Below are positions 45,314 through 54,680 of a DNA stretch of 64,000 nucleotides, piece by piece. Positions within the stretch are counted from its first letter, which is position 1. Every line of letters starts with the position of its first letter. This DNA comes from Phocaeicola vulgatus ATCC 8482 (GTDB taxonomy: Bacteria > Bacteroidota > Bacteroidia > Bacteroidales > Bacteroidaceae). Position numbers and translations under genes: made by a program. The notes under the pieces are model-generated. The model did not search any database, was not told the origin of the DNA, and worked only from the letters and a program-made list of their open reading frames with translations. Location of the stretch: NCBI RefSeq assembly GCF_000012825.1, contig NC_009614.1, forward strand, positions 2,480,001 through 2,544,000. The letters run 5' to 3'.

Positions 45314-45850
45314 TCAGATCTCTTGTCCGTAAACTTCTTTGTAAAGAGTCTTTTTAACTTTCTCAAAATCACTTTCCATATCTATATCTCCATAGGTCAT
45401 TAAGAGCATTGGTAGGCCGCTATCTCCCTTACGGTAGGGAGGTTGTATATAGGGCTTTTTATGTAAAGTGAATTCCAAACGTTTATAGAAGTGAATACGG
45501 CGTGTGCTCATTTCATCATTAGGCTCCTCTACTTCCAATACAATTGGACCTTTTAACTGTTTTTTTATCATTTCCAGCACACGTTTTCCATACCCTCCGT
45601 TTCTGAGGCTGGGATCAATAGCGAAATGTTCGATATAGTAAAAATCTCCCATTGTCCAATAGCTGATCATACCAATGCTGTTACCGTTTTCTAAAATAAT
45701 GTTGTTGCAGAACCGGGGATTATTATCAGAATATTCTCTCTGCTGTACGGTATCACGGCGTTCTTCTTGAGGGAATGCCGTATGCATTAATTTTTCCACA
45801 AAGGTATAATTAACCTCATCTTGTGTTTTTACTTGTTTAATTTCAATCAT
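45314..45850 (-). CDS. GNAT family N-acetyltransferase
   Basis: A 178-residue acetyltransferase fold protein. The acetyl-CoA-binding A motif is LRNGGYGKRVLEMI (about 100-113), preceded by the beta strand IEHFAID and followed by FYKRLEF, the usual motif B. The substrate is unknown. It follows the M64 peptidase gene by 34 bases on the same strand, so the two may share a transcript. Confidence 0.88.
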   Translation of the reverse strand: MIEIKQVKTQDEVNYTFVEKLMHTAFPQEERRDTVQQREYSDNNPRFCNNIILENGNSIGMISYWTMGDFYYIEHFAIDPSLRNGGYGKRVLEMIKKQLKGPIVLEVEEPNDEMSTRRIHFYKRLEFTLHKKPYIQPPYRKGDSGLPMLLMTYGDIDMESDFEKVKKTLYKEVYGQEI

Positions 45851-45884
45851 TTTATCTGTCTTTGTTTAGTCTTAAGTTATGAAC

Positions 45885-47171
45885 CTATTTCGCAGTATAA
45901 AAGTTTATTAGTCTTTCTAATGCACGTTGGCATACCGGGCAGAATGCAGGTGCTTCGTTTATCTTCATTCTGCATTCGGTAGTAGGACGATAAAGTCCTT
46001 TTTGTGTATAGCCTGCTCCTTCATAGACACCCACCTTGGTGTATAAGTCGGCATTTTCTGTAGCTACCGGAGTAGGTATGGCAGTACCTTCCGGAATCAT
46101 ATCTTTCCATTTACTGTCGAAATCAATTAATGTGGTGATATTTGGCTCCCAAGGTTCCACTTCATATGGATATTGCGGGCTTGGGGTTTCGGTATATGCA
46201 TATTCATCTGCTAATCCTCCAAAACTATGGCCGAATTCATGGACTACAACCGGTTGAAAATCAGGATGGTGGGCTGTGGTCAGTGTATATGAGTTATAGA
46301 TGCCACCTCCTCCGTAGGTGTCTGTATTGGCTAGAATAATGATATGCTCGTAAGGAATTCCAGCCAACCAATTATGAATACTTTTTACCCGACTGGTAGT
46401 GAGATACCGGTCGGAATAGAACGTGTTGAAATGTGAACTTACAGCTGTAGATTTCCATTTGCCTTGTCCCGGTATGCTGACTCCGCTGTCTTCCGAAGGG
46501 CTTGCCACAGCGACAATATTAAATTTGTCCTTCAGTTTCTTGAAAGGTTCATGACTGAACAGGGCGTCACACGCTGTCTGGGCATCTTTATAAAATATAT
46601 CCATCTCTTTTTCTGTATATCCTTCTGCCATGATTGCTACATCGATGCAATCTGCGGCATTTCCGTTTTGCAGAAGATAGCGATGAGGGGTAATATGGTT
46701 TGTTCCCCTCTGATGGATCAGAATATCATTGGGGATTATTTCATGTGTGAGTGAGGCATTTACTTTATGATATACATCTTTTAGAGATATGGTCACTACT
46801 GCTTCTTTTTTGGGATAAGGCAAAAGAAAAGAATTCTCGAAGCCTCTTTTTATCCTACTTGCTTCTTCTTCGCTTACCCATTCTTGGAAAAGGCTAGAGA
46901 ATGACGTTCGATAAATGGTTTCTCCTGTTGCTTTGTCTTTCATTGTGATTTCACCGTTGCCTGCCAAAGGAAGTTCTGCTAGATGATGCTTGCGTCCTGC
47001 CCATTGCGGAAGGCTTGACAGTTCGTCCAGATATACTTCTTGTTTTTTGGCATCTCCGGTAAAAATATAATCTGCCCGAAGTGTTTTATCTTCGAAATAA
47101 TCACTGAAATTTTGAGCGTTTACAGTCATGCTGAATAAACTGCACAAGGTAAAAATAAATGTCTTTTTCAT
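45885..47171 (-). CDS. M64 family (IgA-type) zinc peptidase, exported
   Basis: A 428-residue secreted metallopeptidase of the M64 group, named after a Clostridium enzyme that cuts IgA; the target in Bacteroides is not known. The start is the ATG at 47171: it gives a clean signal peptide (MKKTFIFTLCSLFSMTVNA), and the -7 box at 47189-47196 would place the RNA start downstream of the earlier in-frame ATG at 47270. The zinc site is HEFGHSFGGLADEY (about 317-330), and the C-terminal CRMK plus CPVCQRAL suggest a structural cysteine cluster. Confidence 0.9.
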   Translation of the reverse strand: MKKTFIFTLCSLFSMTVNAQNFSDYFEDKTLRADYIFTGDAKKQEVYLDELSSLPQWAGRKHHLAELPLAGNGEITMKDKATGETIYRTSFSSLFQEWVSEEEASRIKRGFENSFLLPYPKKEAVVTISLKDVYHKVNASLTHEIIPNDILIHQRGTNHITPHRYLLQNGNAADCIDVAIMAEGYTEKEMDIFYKDAQTACDALFSHEPFKKLKDKFNIVAVASPSEDSGVSIPGQGKWKSTAVSSHFNTFYSDRYLTTSRVKSIHNWLAGIPYEHIIILANTDTYGGGGIYNSYTLTTAHHPDFQPVVVHEFGHSFGGLADEYAYTETPSPQYPYEVEPWEPNITTLIDFDSKWKDMIPEGTAIPTPVATENADLYTKVGVYEGAGYTQKGLYRPTTECRMKINEAPAFCPVCQRALERLINFYTAK

Positions 47172-47188
47172 CGTCTTTGCATTTTCTG

Positions 47189-47196
47189 CAAAGATA
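47189..47196 (-). promoter_or_regulatory. -7 box of the M64 peptidase gene
   Basis: Perfect TATCTTTG on the minus strand, only 17 bases before the ATG, so the leader is about 11 bases. Confidence 0.5.
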
Positions 47197-47269
47197 GGAC
47201 ATTCTATTAAATTATTGGTATTTATACAATAAAAGTTATGAATCGCACGAATATTGTCGGGAAAAGTCA

Positions 47270-47277
47270 TATCTTTG
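47270..47277 (+). promoter_or_regulatory. -7 box of the Lrp-type regulator gene
   Basis: Perfect TATCTTTG on the plus strand, 21 bases before the ATG at 47299. It supports the downstream start over the ATG at 47254. Confidence 0.5.
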
Positions 47278-47298
47278 CAGAAAATTAAACTAAAAAGA

Positions 47299-47775
47299 AT
47301 GGGACATCATCAATTAGACAGTTTGGATGAGCAGATTTTGAGGTTGATAGCCAGTAATGCTCGTATTCCGTTTTTGGAAGTAGCCCGTGCTTGCAATGTA
47401 TCCGGTGCAGCCATTCATCAGCGTATTCAGAAATTAACTAATCTGGGAATTCTTAAGGGATCTGAATATGTTATTGATCCAGAAAAGATCGGATATGAGA
47501 CATGTGCATATATTGGTCTTTATCTGAAAGATCCGGAACAATTTGATTCAGTGACAGAGGCTTTGAAAAATATTCCTGAAGTCGTAGAATGTCATTTCAC
47601 TACGGGACAATATGATATGTTTATCAAGATTTATGCAAAGAACAATCATCATTTGCTTAGCATAATTCATGATAAGTTGCAACCATTGGGCTTGGCTCGT
47701 TCAGAAACTATTATATCTTTTAATGAGGCTATCAAGAGACAAATGCCTATCCTCGATTTAGCTGATGAAGATTAA
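47299..47775 (+). CDS. Lrp/AsnC family transcriptional regulator
   Basis: A 158-residue regulator. The N-terminal helix-turn-helix (about 7-60, LDEQILRLIASNARIPFLEV and VSGAAIHQRIQKL) is followed by the RAM ligand-binding domain (about 70-150). I chose the ATG at 47299 because the family starts at LDxxDxxIL with a short lead and because the -7 box lies downstream of the alternative ATG at 47254. The regulated genes are unknown. The divergent M64 gene shares the control region. Confidence 0.92.
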   Translation: MGHHQLDSLDEQILRLIASNARIPFLEVARACNVSGAAIHQRIQKLTNLGILKGSEYVIDPEKIGYETCAYIGLYLKDPEQFDSVTEALKNIPEVVECHFTTGQYDMFIKIYAKNNHHLLSIIHDKLQPLGLARSETIISFNEAIKRQMPILDLADED

Positions 47776-47778
47776 TCG

Positions 47779-48273
47779 TTACTTTATCCGGCTATAATTA
47801 ATAAAACTATACGGGTAGAGATGTTTTTCATCTGTCGGGTGATCTTCTCTGCCTGTTTCTTTCCATTCCTCTTTCTTTATTTCGGGAAAATAAGCATCAG
47901 CTTCCTTGGATGTGTCATCAATAAATGTGATATATAATTGTTGGGCTATATGCATTGCCTCTTTATACAAGCTTGCACCGCCTATAATAAATATTTCTTC
48001 TTCTTCTTTGCAGTGGGATAAAGCGATTTCCAATGCAGGGAAACATTCAGCTCCGGCAAAGACTGCTCCTTCCCGGCGGCTTAATACAATATTCCGGCGA
48101 TTGGGAAGTGCTCCTTTGGGAAGTGATTCAAAGGTTTTGCGTCCCATGATGATAGTATGTCCGGTTGTTAAAGCTTTAAAACGTTTCAAATCGTTGGGAA
48201 GCCAATATAATAATTTATTTTCAAATCCAATGCCGTGGTTGCGTGCTATTGCTACTATAATTGAAATATTCAT
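47779..48273 (-). CDS. folA: Dihydrofolate reductase
   Basis: A 164-residue enzyme that regenerates tetrahydrofolate. MNISIIVAIARNHGIGFENK is a standard opening, LPNDLKRFKALT carries the catalytic acidic residue, GHTIIMGRKTFESLP and IIGGASLY bind NADPH. It follows thyA, the main source of its substrate, after 83 bases of GTGGT-rich sequence. Confidence 0.96.
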   Translation of the reverse strand: MNISIIVAIARNHGIGFENKLLYWLPNDLKRFKALTTGHTIIMGRKTFESLPKGALPNRRNIVLSRREGAVFAGAECFPALEIALSHCKEEEEIFIIGGASLYKEAMHIAQQLYITFIDDTSKEADAYFPEIKKEEWKETGREDHPTDEKHLYPYSFINYSRIK

Positions 48274-48356
48274 AGTGATGAGTGGTTAGTGGTGAATGTT
48301 TAGTGATATTAGTGGTAAGTGATGAATAAGCTTGTGCAGCCTATTCACCATAACTG
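48274..48356. repeat. Degenerate AGTGGT/AGTGATGA simple repeat between thyA and folA
   Basis: Words of the type AGTGATGA, TTAGTGGT and TAAGTGATGAA are repeated irregularly. The right part can pair imperfectly with CCTATTCACCA (around 48320-48350). It lies within the inferred thyA-folA transcript. Confidence 0.5.
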
Positions 48357-49151
48357 CTAAACAGATACTTTACCCGCAATGTGTGGCCATGGATCATAAT
48401 TCACCAATTCAAAATCTTCATATTTAAAACTGAATATATCCTTGATATCCGGGTTGATTTTCATTTGAGGTAAGGGACGGGGTTCACGGCTCAATTGAAG
48501 TTTTACTTGTTCCAAGTGGTTGGTATAGATATGTGTGTCACCTAGTGTATGAACAAAATCACCGGTCTGTAATCCGGTAACTTGTGCTACCATTTGCAGC
48601 AACAATGCGTAGGAGGCGATATTAAAAGGTACTCCCAAGAATGTATCTGCACTGCGTTGGTAAAGTTGTAGGCTTAAACGTCCGTTGGCAACGTAGAATT
48701 GAAAAAAAGCATGGCAAGGGGGAAGATTCATGTTATTTAAATCGGCTACATTCCATGCACTGACAATGATGCGTCGTGAATCCGGATTATGCTTGATCGT
48801 TTCTATTGCTTCGGAAATTTGGTCAATAAAGCCTCCATTGTAATCTGGCCAGGAACGCCATTGATAGCCGTAGATATGTCCTAGGTCTCCGTTTGCATCG
48901 GCCCATTCATTCCAGATGCGTACCCCGTTGTCTTGCAGGTATTTCACATTGGTATCCCCTTGCAGAAACCACAGAAGTTCGTGAATGATGGATTTTAAAT
49001 GCAGCTTTTTGGTGGTGACCAAAGGGAAACCCTCTTCCAAGTTGAAGCGCATTTGATGACCGAATACGCTGATGGTTCCTGTACCGGTGCGATCCTCCTT
49101 GTGAACACCTTCGGTCAGGATACGGTTTAATAGGTCTAAATATTGTTTCAT
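48357..49151 (-). CDS. thyA: Thymidylate synthase
   Basis: A 264-residue ThyA converting dUMP to dTMP with methylene-tetrahydrofolate. The catalytic cysteine is in [10 protein letters not shown] (about 143-152). [12 protein letters not shown] and the C-terminal [13 protein letters not shown] are conserved. Length matches E. coli exactly. It leads thyA-folA. Confidence 0.97.
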   Translation of the reverse strand: MKQYLDLLNRILTEGVHKEDRTGTGTISVFGHQMRFNLEEGFPLVTTKKLHLKSIIHELLWFLQGDTNVKYLQDNGVRIWNEWADANGDLGHIYGYQWRSWPDYNGGFIDQISEAIETIKHNPDSRRIIVSAWNVADLNNMNLPPCHAFFQFYVANGRLSLQLYQRSADTFLGVPFNIASYALLLQMVAQVTGLQTGDFVHTLGDTHIYTNHLEQVKLQLSREPRPLPQMKINPDIKDIFSFKYEDFELVNYDPWPHIAGKVSV

Positions 49152-49176
49152 GTTCGGATATTCATTTTATAGATTG

Positions 49177-49184
49177 CAAAAGTA
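49177..49184 (-). promoter_or_regulatory. -7 box of thyA-folA
   Basis: TACTTTTG on the minus strand, a full TAnnTTTG match, about 26 bases before the ATG. Confidence 0.45.
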
Positions 49185-49232
49185 CACAAAATCTTTCTTT
49201 TTCCGAGCATGACCCTAGTTCTATTTCAGTTT

Positions 49233-49568
49233 TCACCATTTCAGGCTGCATACACGTTGTAAGCCGATGATGATAAGAACCGCAGTGGCGATAACCAGTG
49301 ATTGGAAATTAGTATCACTTACCAAATAATAAGTTTGGGAAGTAACTATGTCACTGATTGTCTGGCATAGAATTTCAAAGCCATTGAAAATGTAGAATAA
49401 TGCACAACAGACAATGGCGCAAGTTACACTGAGTATATCCGATAACCATTGGGCTGGTTGGGGGAGGCGGCGGATAACCCCGCGTGAAAATCCATTGTCC
49501 TCAATTTCATGTTTGTTGGCAAGCATGAAATTCTTAATTAATGTATCATCGTTTTCCATCATAACCAT
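49233..49568 (-). CDS. Small membrane protein, DUF5056-like, coupled to sigma factor
   Basis: A 111-residue protein with an acidic soluble start (about 1-40, with NKHEIEDNGFSRGVIRRLP) and two hydrophobic helices at about 44-64 and 88-105. From memory the N-terminal pattern resembles the DUF5056 family. The gene overlaps the end of the sigma factor gene by 23 bases, so it is translationally coupled. An anti-sigma or membrane-sensor role is plausible by position, but I see no zinc-binding HxxxCxxC motif. Confidence 0.7.
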   Translation of the reverse strand: MVMMENDDTLIKNFMLANKHEIEDNGFSRGVIRRLPQPAQWLSDILSVTCAIVCCALFYIFNGFEILCQTISDIVTSQTYYLVSDTNFQSLVIATAVLIIIGLQRVCSLKW

Positions 49569-50094
49569 TCTGTTTTAAGAAAGTTGTCAATTTTGTTTTT
49601 CCGCGTGATAAATGGGACTTGATTGTTCCTGCAGGCATTCCTGTAATCACTGCAATTTTTTCTATCGGAAGATCTTCCATAAAAAATAAGGTGATGCAGG
49701 TTCGCTCTACCTCTTTTAATTGGCTCAATCCCCGATATATGTCCATGTGTTCACCTACTTGCCTTTGTTCTGTTTGGTAAACAGCGTCTATTTCCCAAGT
49801 TTCCAGTCCGGACGTTTCTTTTTTGCTGCGAATATAGTCATAAAATATATTATAAGCAATACGGTAAAGCCATGTGGAGAAACTGGACAAATTTTTAAAT
49901 GAAGCCAAGTTGGTGTATGCTTTTATAAAAGTTTCCTGTGCCAAGTCATCGCTGAGCTCTGTATCTCCCAATGTTTGGTGCAGGAAAAAACGCCTGATGG
50001 GCGATTGGTACTTTTTGACCAAAGTATCAAACGCCCGGGTGTTTTTAAAGACCACCACTTGTGCTACCAACGCTATGTCGTTGATTTGGCTCAT
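49546..50094 (-). CDS. RNA polymerase sigma-70 family (ECF-type) sigma factor
   Basis: A 182-residue sigma factor with only regions 2 and 4. Region 2 (about 25-95) has DDLAQETFIKAYTNL and STWLYRIAYNIFYDYIR, and region 4 (about 118-175) has the helix-turn-helix IEKIAVITGMPAGTIKSHL. It lies between two membrane-protein genes with overlaps or tiny gaps, typical of a sigma with its membrane regulators. The signal it answers is unknown. Confidence 0.92.
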   Translation of the reverse strand: MSQINDIALVAQVVVFKNTRAFDTLVKKYQSPIRRFFLHQTLGDTELSDDLAQETFIKAYTNLASFKNLSSFSTWLYRIAYNIFYDYIRSKKETSGLETWEIDAVYQTEQRQVGEHMDIYRGLSQLKEVERTCITLFFMEDLPIEKIAVITGMPAGTIKSHLSRGKTKLTTFLKQNGYDGKR

Positions 50095-50096
50095 TT

Positions 50097-50804
50097 TTAT
50101 TCTTCGTTGTAGGGAGTGTCTATATTGTTCTTTATGTTTTGTGTTTCTTTGGTCTCTTTGTTACGTCCCAGTTCAATATTTTCAATTTTCATTGATCTGA
50201 CTCCGTTTTCATCTTGGTTTATTCGGGTAGGAGGGAAAGGATCATCTTTTTTCTTTTTGTGTGGAGTGGTAGTGTAAGCTATCAATACTTGTCCCAACCC
50301 CATACAGAAAATAAGGAATCCGATAGCTGCCAATCCTTCTTCTTCTGTCAGTACCCAAAGGAATACTCCCAAACCAATGCCTAAGAATATATTCTTGATC
50401 CCCTTTGTCATTACAGCATTTCCTTGTTCTTCGGGGTCATTGAACAGTTCGGCCGGAATGGTTCGTCCTGCTGCCAGAGCCTCTGCAGCCAGTTTGTATT
50501 TGGCTTGTTTGTTCTTGTACCTGAACCAAAGTACAATAGCTACGATAAAGAAAGGGAGTCCACAACAGATGATGAGTGCGACAATTGCTACCGAAGTAGG
50601 AGGACCGCTATTCCAATCACCGAAATCCGAACTAATGTCATGCATGGCAGCATTCTGATCTTCATCTACATCTTGCAGGTTGCTTATAACGACTGTATCC
50701 ATCCGAGTGCTGTCAAGGGCTGAAGGTACTAATTTGATTGTTTTGGCATGGGTTGCGAAGCAAGTCCCTATGAGTAAGGTCAAAATAAAAAGTAACTGTT
50801 TCAT
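50097..50804 (-). CDS. DUF6249-type exported membrane protein
   Basis: A 235-residue protein with a signal peptide (to about residue 20, FATHA), a transmembrane helix at about 72-92, an ABC-like acidic linker and two more helices at about 135-180. The pattern fits what I recall of DUF6249. It is the first gene of a three-gene unit with the sigma factor 2 bases downstream. Its function is unknown, and the context suggests an envelope sensor. Confidence 0.78.
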   Translation of the reverse strand: MKQLLFILTLLIGTCFATHAKTIKLVPSALDSTRMDTVVISNLQDVDEDQNAAMHDISSDFGDWNSGPPTSVAIVALIICCGLPFFIVAIVLWFRYKNKQAKYKLAAEALAAGRTIPAELFNDPEEQGNAVMTKGIKNIFLGIGLGVFLWVLTEEEGLAAIGFLIFCMGLGQVLIAYTTTPHKKKKDDPFPPTRINQDENGVRSMKIENIELGRNKETKETQNIKNNIDTPYNEE

Positions 50805-50883
50805 GTTTTTATATCTTTATTATTGTTTTCTGCTAGTTAGACGGAACGAATAAGGAAATAGGTTGCAAATAGACAGAAAATTT

Positions 50884-50915
50884 TCTGATAATCCCAAAAT
50901 ATCATCGTATTTTTG
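50884..50915 (+). promoter_or_regulatory. Promoter of the RsmF-like methyltransferase gene
   Basis: TCTG (50884-50887), 20 bp, then TATTTTTG (50908-50915), 21 bases before the ATG. Confidence 0.5.
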
Positions 50916-50935
50916 TAACATAAAAAGGAAGGAAC

Positions 50936-52363
50936 ATGAAATTACCATCAGAATTTGAAGCAAGAACCCTGGAATGGATGGGAGAAGAAACTTATCGCGC
51001 GTTGGAAGCGGCTTTGCAGACGGAGCCTCCTGTCAGTATTCGTGTCAATCGTACGAAGTGGAGTGGGGAAGTTGCAGGAGAACCGGTACTTTGGGCATCT
51101 GCAGGGGTTTATTTATCGCAACGGTCCACTTTTACATTCGATCCGTTGTTTCATGCTGGTTGCTATTATGTGCAAGAAGCATCTTCCATGTTTGTGGAAC
51201 AGGTATTACGCACTTATATTACCGGACCTGTAGTGATGCTCGATTTGTGTGCTGCTCCCGGTGGCAAGTCTACTCATGCGCGTTCAGTTCTCCCCGTAGG
51301 TAGTTTGTTGGTGGCTAATGAGGTGATGCGTAACCGTTCTCAGGTATTGGCTGAAAATTTGATAAAGTGGGGAAATGCAGAAGTTGTGGTGACGAACAAC
51401 GATCCGGCCGATTTCACTTCTTTGACAGAGGTGTTTGATGTTGTCTTGGCAGATGTGCCTTGTTCCGGTGAGGGGATGTTCCGGAAGGATCCTGTGGCTG
51501 TAGAGGAATGGAGTACGGACAATGTGCAGGTTTGTTGGCAACGTCAGCGTAGGATTTTAGCGGATATATGGCCGGCTTTGAAACCCGGTGGTCTGCTGAT
51601 TTATAGTACCTGCACTTATAATAGGGAAGAAGATGAGGAAAATGTGGCTTGGATTGCTGATGAATTGGGTGCGGAGAAACTGAAAGTGCCAGTGGCGTCG
51701 GAATGGGGGATAATAGGAAATTTGGCGGGACAGGATTTTCCTGTTTATCGTTTTTTGCCTCATAGAGTGAAAGGAGAAGGATTTTTCTTGGCTGTATTGA
51801 GGAAGAGTGCTGCCATTTCTCATGTTGTTCCTTGTATTCGTTGTCAGGATGACAAAGAGAAAATAACAAAAAAGAAGAGAAAAGGAGAAAAGGGGAGCTT
51901 GTCTCAGGTTGTTCCTTTTCCCAAAGAAGTAAAAAGTTGGTTAAAGCAGGCGGAGGATTTCCGATTTGAGGTAAGAGGCACGAAGGTGATAGCCTTCCCC
52001 AATGTCCATCTTTCAGAATATGATCTGTTCCGTCAGGAATTAAAAGTTGTTCATGCGGGTGTTACTATAGGTGAGTTGAAAGGAAAAGACGTTATACCGG
52101 ATCATTCGTTGGCAATGAGCACATTGCTGAATCATGATGGTTTCTCTCGTTTTGAATTGACCTATGAACAGGCTATTGCTTATTTGCGTAAAGAAGCGAT
52201 CACATTGGATGCTTCTGTTCCGCGTGGTTATATACTTTTGACTTATAAAAACATTCCATTAGGATTTGCCAAGAACATTGGCAATCGGGCTAATAACCTC
52301 TATCCGCAGGAATGGCGTATCCGAAGCGGTTATTTACCCGAAGAACTTTCTTTTGTATGCTAA
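50936..52363 (+). CDS. rRNA (cytosine-C5)-methyltransferase, RsmF/NOL1-NOP2-Sun family
   Basis: A 475-residue SAM-dependent RNA m5C methyltransferase. The SAM motif CAAPGGKSTHAR is near residue 105. Motif IV PCSGEGMFRKD (about 178-188) and STCTYN (about 225) hold the two catalytic cysteines. The C-terminal part (about 320-475) matches the RsmF-type RNA-binding extension. The likely target is 16S rRNA as for E. coli RsmF, by homology only. It is monocistronic and convergent with topB. Confidence 0.92.
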   Translation: MKLPSEFEARTLEWMGEETYRALEAALQTEPPVSIRVNRTKWSGEVAGEPVLWASAGVYLSQRSTFTFDPLFHAGCYYVQEASSMFVEQVLRTYITGPVVMLDLCAAPGGKSTHARSVLPVGSLLVANEVMRNRSQVLAENLIKWGNAEVVVTNNDPADFTSLTEVFDVVLADVPCSGEGMFRKDPVAVEEWSTDNVQVCWQRQRRILADIWPALKPGGLLIYSTCTYNREEDEENVAWIADELGAEKLKVPVASEWGIIGNLAGQDFPVYRFLPHRVKGEGFFLAVLRKSAAISHVVPCIRCQDDKEKITKKKRKGEKGSLSQVVPFPKEVKSWLKQAEDFRFEVRGTKVIAFPNVHLSEYDLFRQELKVVHAGVTIGELKGKDVIPDHSLAMSTLLNHDGFSRFELTYEQAIAYLRKEAITLDASVPRGYILLTYKNIPLGFAKNIGNRANNLYPQEWRIRSGYLPEELSFVC

Positions 52364-52499
52364 AAGGAGCCATAGATTTGTTCGGGAAGATTGTGCATAT
52401 TGTTTTTCATAGACTGGCGCAATGCTTCTCCGGGTACAGACTTGTTTGTATTCTATAATATACAAATTTGTTTGGCTTCGTACAAGGAAAATGTGATTA

Positions 52500-54641
52500 T
52501 CAGAAAGGCTTCCTGTAGGTACACCCGTTTTTCCATTCTGAGCAGCCATACGCGGTTTTTCCTTTTATAATCGTTCCTTTGCCACATAGCGGGCAGGATT
52601 TTCCCACCAATTCGTTATCGGATGGGATAGTGGGAGCGGGCGTGGCTGAAGAAGCGTTTTTTCGTGAGGTCCCTGCCTTTTTTTTCGGCTGTTTGACCGT
52701 AGAGGTTGTTGCAGTTTTCGTTGCTGTTTCCTCTATTGTGGTGACGCGGCGGTTTGTATTATCACTTAAAACGCTGTATACTATTTCACTTACCATTTGC
52801 TTTAATTCATTTAGAAAAGTCGTTGCATCATAGCTTTTCTTTTCTATTTCACGTAGTTTCTTTTCCCATATTCCCGTTAATTCGGCGGATTTCAACAGTT
52901 CTTCGCGAATTAGTCCCACCAGTTCTATTCCGGTAGGGGTTGCGATCAGATTTTTACGTTCTTTACGGATATAATGGCGTTTAAATAGGGTTTCAATAAT
53001 GGCTGCACGTGTAGACGGACGTCCTATTCCATTTTCTTTTAATGCATCGCGTAGCTCGTCATTATCTACCAGCTTACCGGCAGTTTCCATAGCGCGTAGT
53101 AAAGTTGCTTCTGTATATGGCCGTGGGGGTTGTGTCCACTTCTCGTCCAGTTTGGGCAGATGCGGCCCGCTTTCTCCTTTCACAAAAGCGGGCAAGGAGT
53201 GTTCTTCGTCATTTTCACGGGCTTCTGCATCGGGATCGGTCATACCTTCTGGCAGATTGGTTTGTGGTTTGGCAAAGATAACGCGCCATCCGGGATCTAG
53301 AATCTGTTTTCCTGTGGCTTTGAATTCTATACTGTCAGCTTCGCCTATTACGGTAGTAGTGGCAAACTTGCAGTCGGGATAGAATACGGCAATAAAGCGG
53401 CGTGCTACCAAATCAAATACCCGTTTCTCCATTTCTGTCAGATTTACAGGAGGTTGTCCCGTAGGAATAATGGCATGGTGATCCGTTACTTTTGAATTGT
53501 CAAATACTTTTTTGGACTTGATGAGCTTTTGTCCTGCCAACGGAGCGGTAAATACTGTATATGGAGTTAGTCCCGCCAAGATATTGGGACATTTGGGATA
53601 GATGTCATCGCTTAAGAAAGTAGTATCTACACGAGGATAAGTAGTCACTTTCTTTTCATACAATGACTGGATAAGTTTTAGAGTTTCGTCAGCTGAATAA
53701 GCAAATTTTTTGTTACATTCCACCTGTAGGGAAGTCAGGTCAAAAAGACGGGGAGGTGCTTCTGTGCCTTGTTTTTTTGCTACTTCTGTCACGGTAAAAG
53801 GAACATTTTTGATACGTTCCATAAGTGCCTGTCCGGTAGCAAGATCGGTGATGGGAGGAATTCCCCTGTTCCCTTCAGCCTTTTTGGCTTTCTTGGGGTT
53901 CTCTTTAGCATCGCTTTCTTCCTGAGCCAGTTCCTCATCGCTTTTGCGGATGATGGCAGAGAATGTGGTTTCCCGGTATAAAGTAGCCAGTACCCAATAT
54001 TGTTGAGGAGTGAAGTTCTCTATTTCTTGCTGACGCTTTACTATCAGTGCCAAAGTCGGAGTCTGCACCCGTCCTATCGATAGAATTTGTCTGTTTTGTC
54101 CGTACTTTAAGGTATAGAGCCGGGTGGCGTTCATGCCCAATACCCAATCGCCGATAGCACGGCTTAATCCAGCTTCGTATAAAGGTTGGAATTCTTTTTG
54201 ATCTTTTAGTTTGCTGAATCCTTCGCGTATGGCTTCTTCAGTCAAGGATGAAATCCATAGACGTTTCACCGGGCAGTGTGCTCCTGCTTTCTGCATGACC
54301 CATCGTTGAATAAGTTCTCCTTCCTGGCCGGCATCACCGCAATTTATAATTTCATCGGCATTTTGCATCAGTCCTTCTATAATACGAAATTGTTTTTCAA
54401 TGCCCGGATCGCTGATTAGCTTAATGCCGAAACGAGGTGGAATCATAGGAAGGCTGGACAGACTCCATGCTTTCCATGAGGGAGTGTATTCATGAGGCTC
54501 CTTCAAAGTACAGAGGTGTCCGAATGTCCAGGTAACCTGATATCCGTTTCCTTCTATATATCCGTCTTTTTTGGTTTTTGCTCCCAGTACATCCGCTATG
54601 TCACGGGCTACGGAAGGTTTTTCGGCAATACAAACTATCAT
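52500..54641 (-). CDS. topB: DNA topoisomerase III
   Basis: A 713-residue type IA topoisomerase. It opens with the Toprim domain (IAEKPSVARDIADVLGA), GDAGQEGELI gives the metal-binding residues, SIGRVQTPTL is a family motif, and the active-site Tyr is in VTTYPRVDTTFL (about 330). The C-terminus ends in a single zinc-ribbon-like repeat, CPLCGKG and YGCSEWKNGC, after a low-complexity Thr/Lys/Ala linker. The gene has its own -7 box at 54673-54680. Confidence 0.95.
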   Translation of the reverse strand: MIVCIAEKPSVARDIADVLGAKTKKDGYIEGNGYQVTWTFGHLCTLKEPHEYTPSWKAWSLSSLPMIPPRFGIKLISDPGIEKQFRIIEGLMQNADEIINCGDAGQEGELIQRWVMQKAGAHCPVKRLWISSLTEEAIREGFSKLKDQKEFQPLYEAGLSRAIGDWVLGMNATRLYTLKYGQNRQILSIGRVQTPTLALIVKRQQEIENFTPQQYWVLATLYRETTFSAIIRKSDEELAQEESDAKENPKKAKKAEGNRGIPPITDLATGQALMERIKNVPFTVTEVAKKQGTEAPPRLFDLTSLQVECNKKFAYSADETLKLIQSLYEKKVTTYPRVDTTFLSDDIYPKCPNILAGLTPYTVFTAPLAGQKLIKSKKVFDNSKVTDHHAIIPTGQPPVNLTEMEKRVFDLVARRFIAVFYPDCKFATTTVIGEADSIEFKATGKQILDPGWRVIFAKPQTNLPEGMTDPDAEARENDEEHSLPAFVKGESGPHLPKLDEKWTQPPRPYTEATLLRAMETAGKLVDNDELRDALKENGIGRPSTRAAIIETLFKRHYIRKERKNLIATPTGIELVGLIREELLKSAELTGIWEKKLREIEKKSYDATTFLNELKQMVSEIVYSVLSDNTNRRVTTIEETATKTATTSTVKQPKKKAGTSRKNASSATPAPTIPSDNELVGKSCPLCGKGTIIKGKTAYGCSEWKNGCTYRKPF

Positions 54642-54672
54642 ATTTTTTTTCGTTTCTGTTCAAATAGGATTG

Positions 54673-54680
54673 CAAAGGTA
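54673..54680 (-). promoter_or_regulatory. -7 box of topB
   Basis: TACCTTTG on the minus strand, a full match, about 32 bases before the ATG. Confidence 0.5.
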
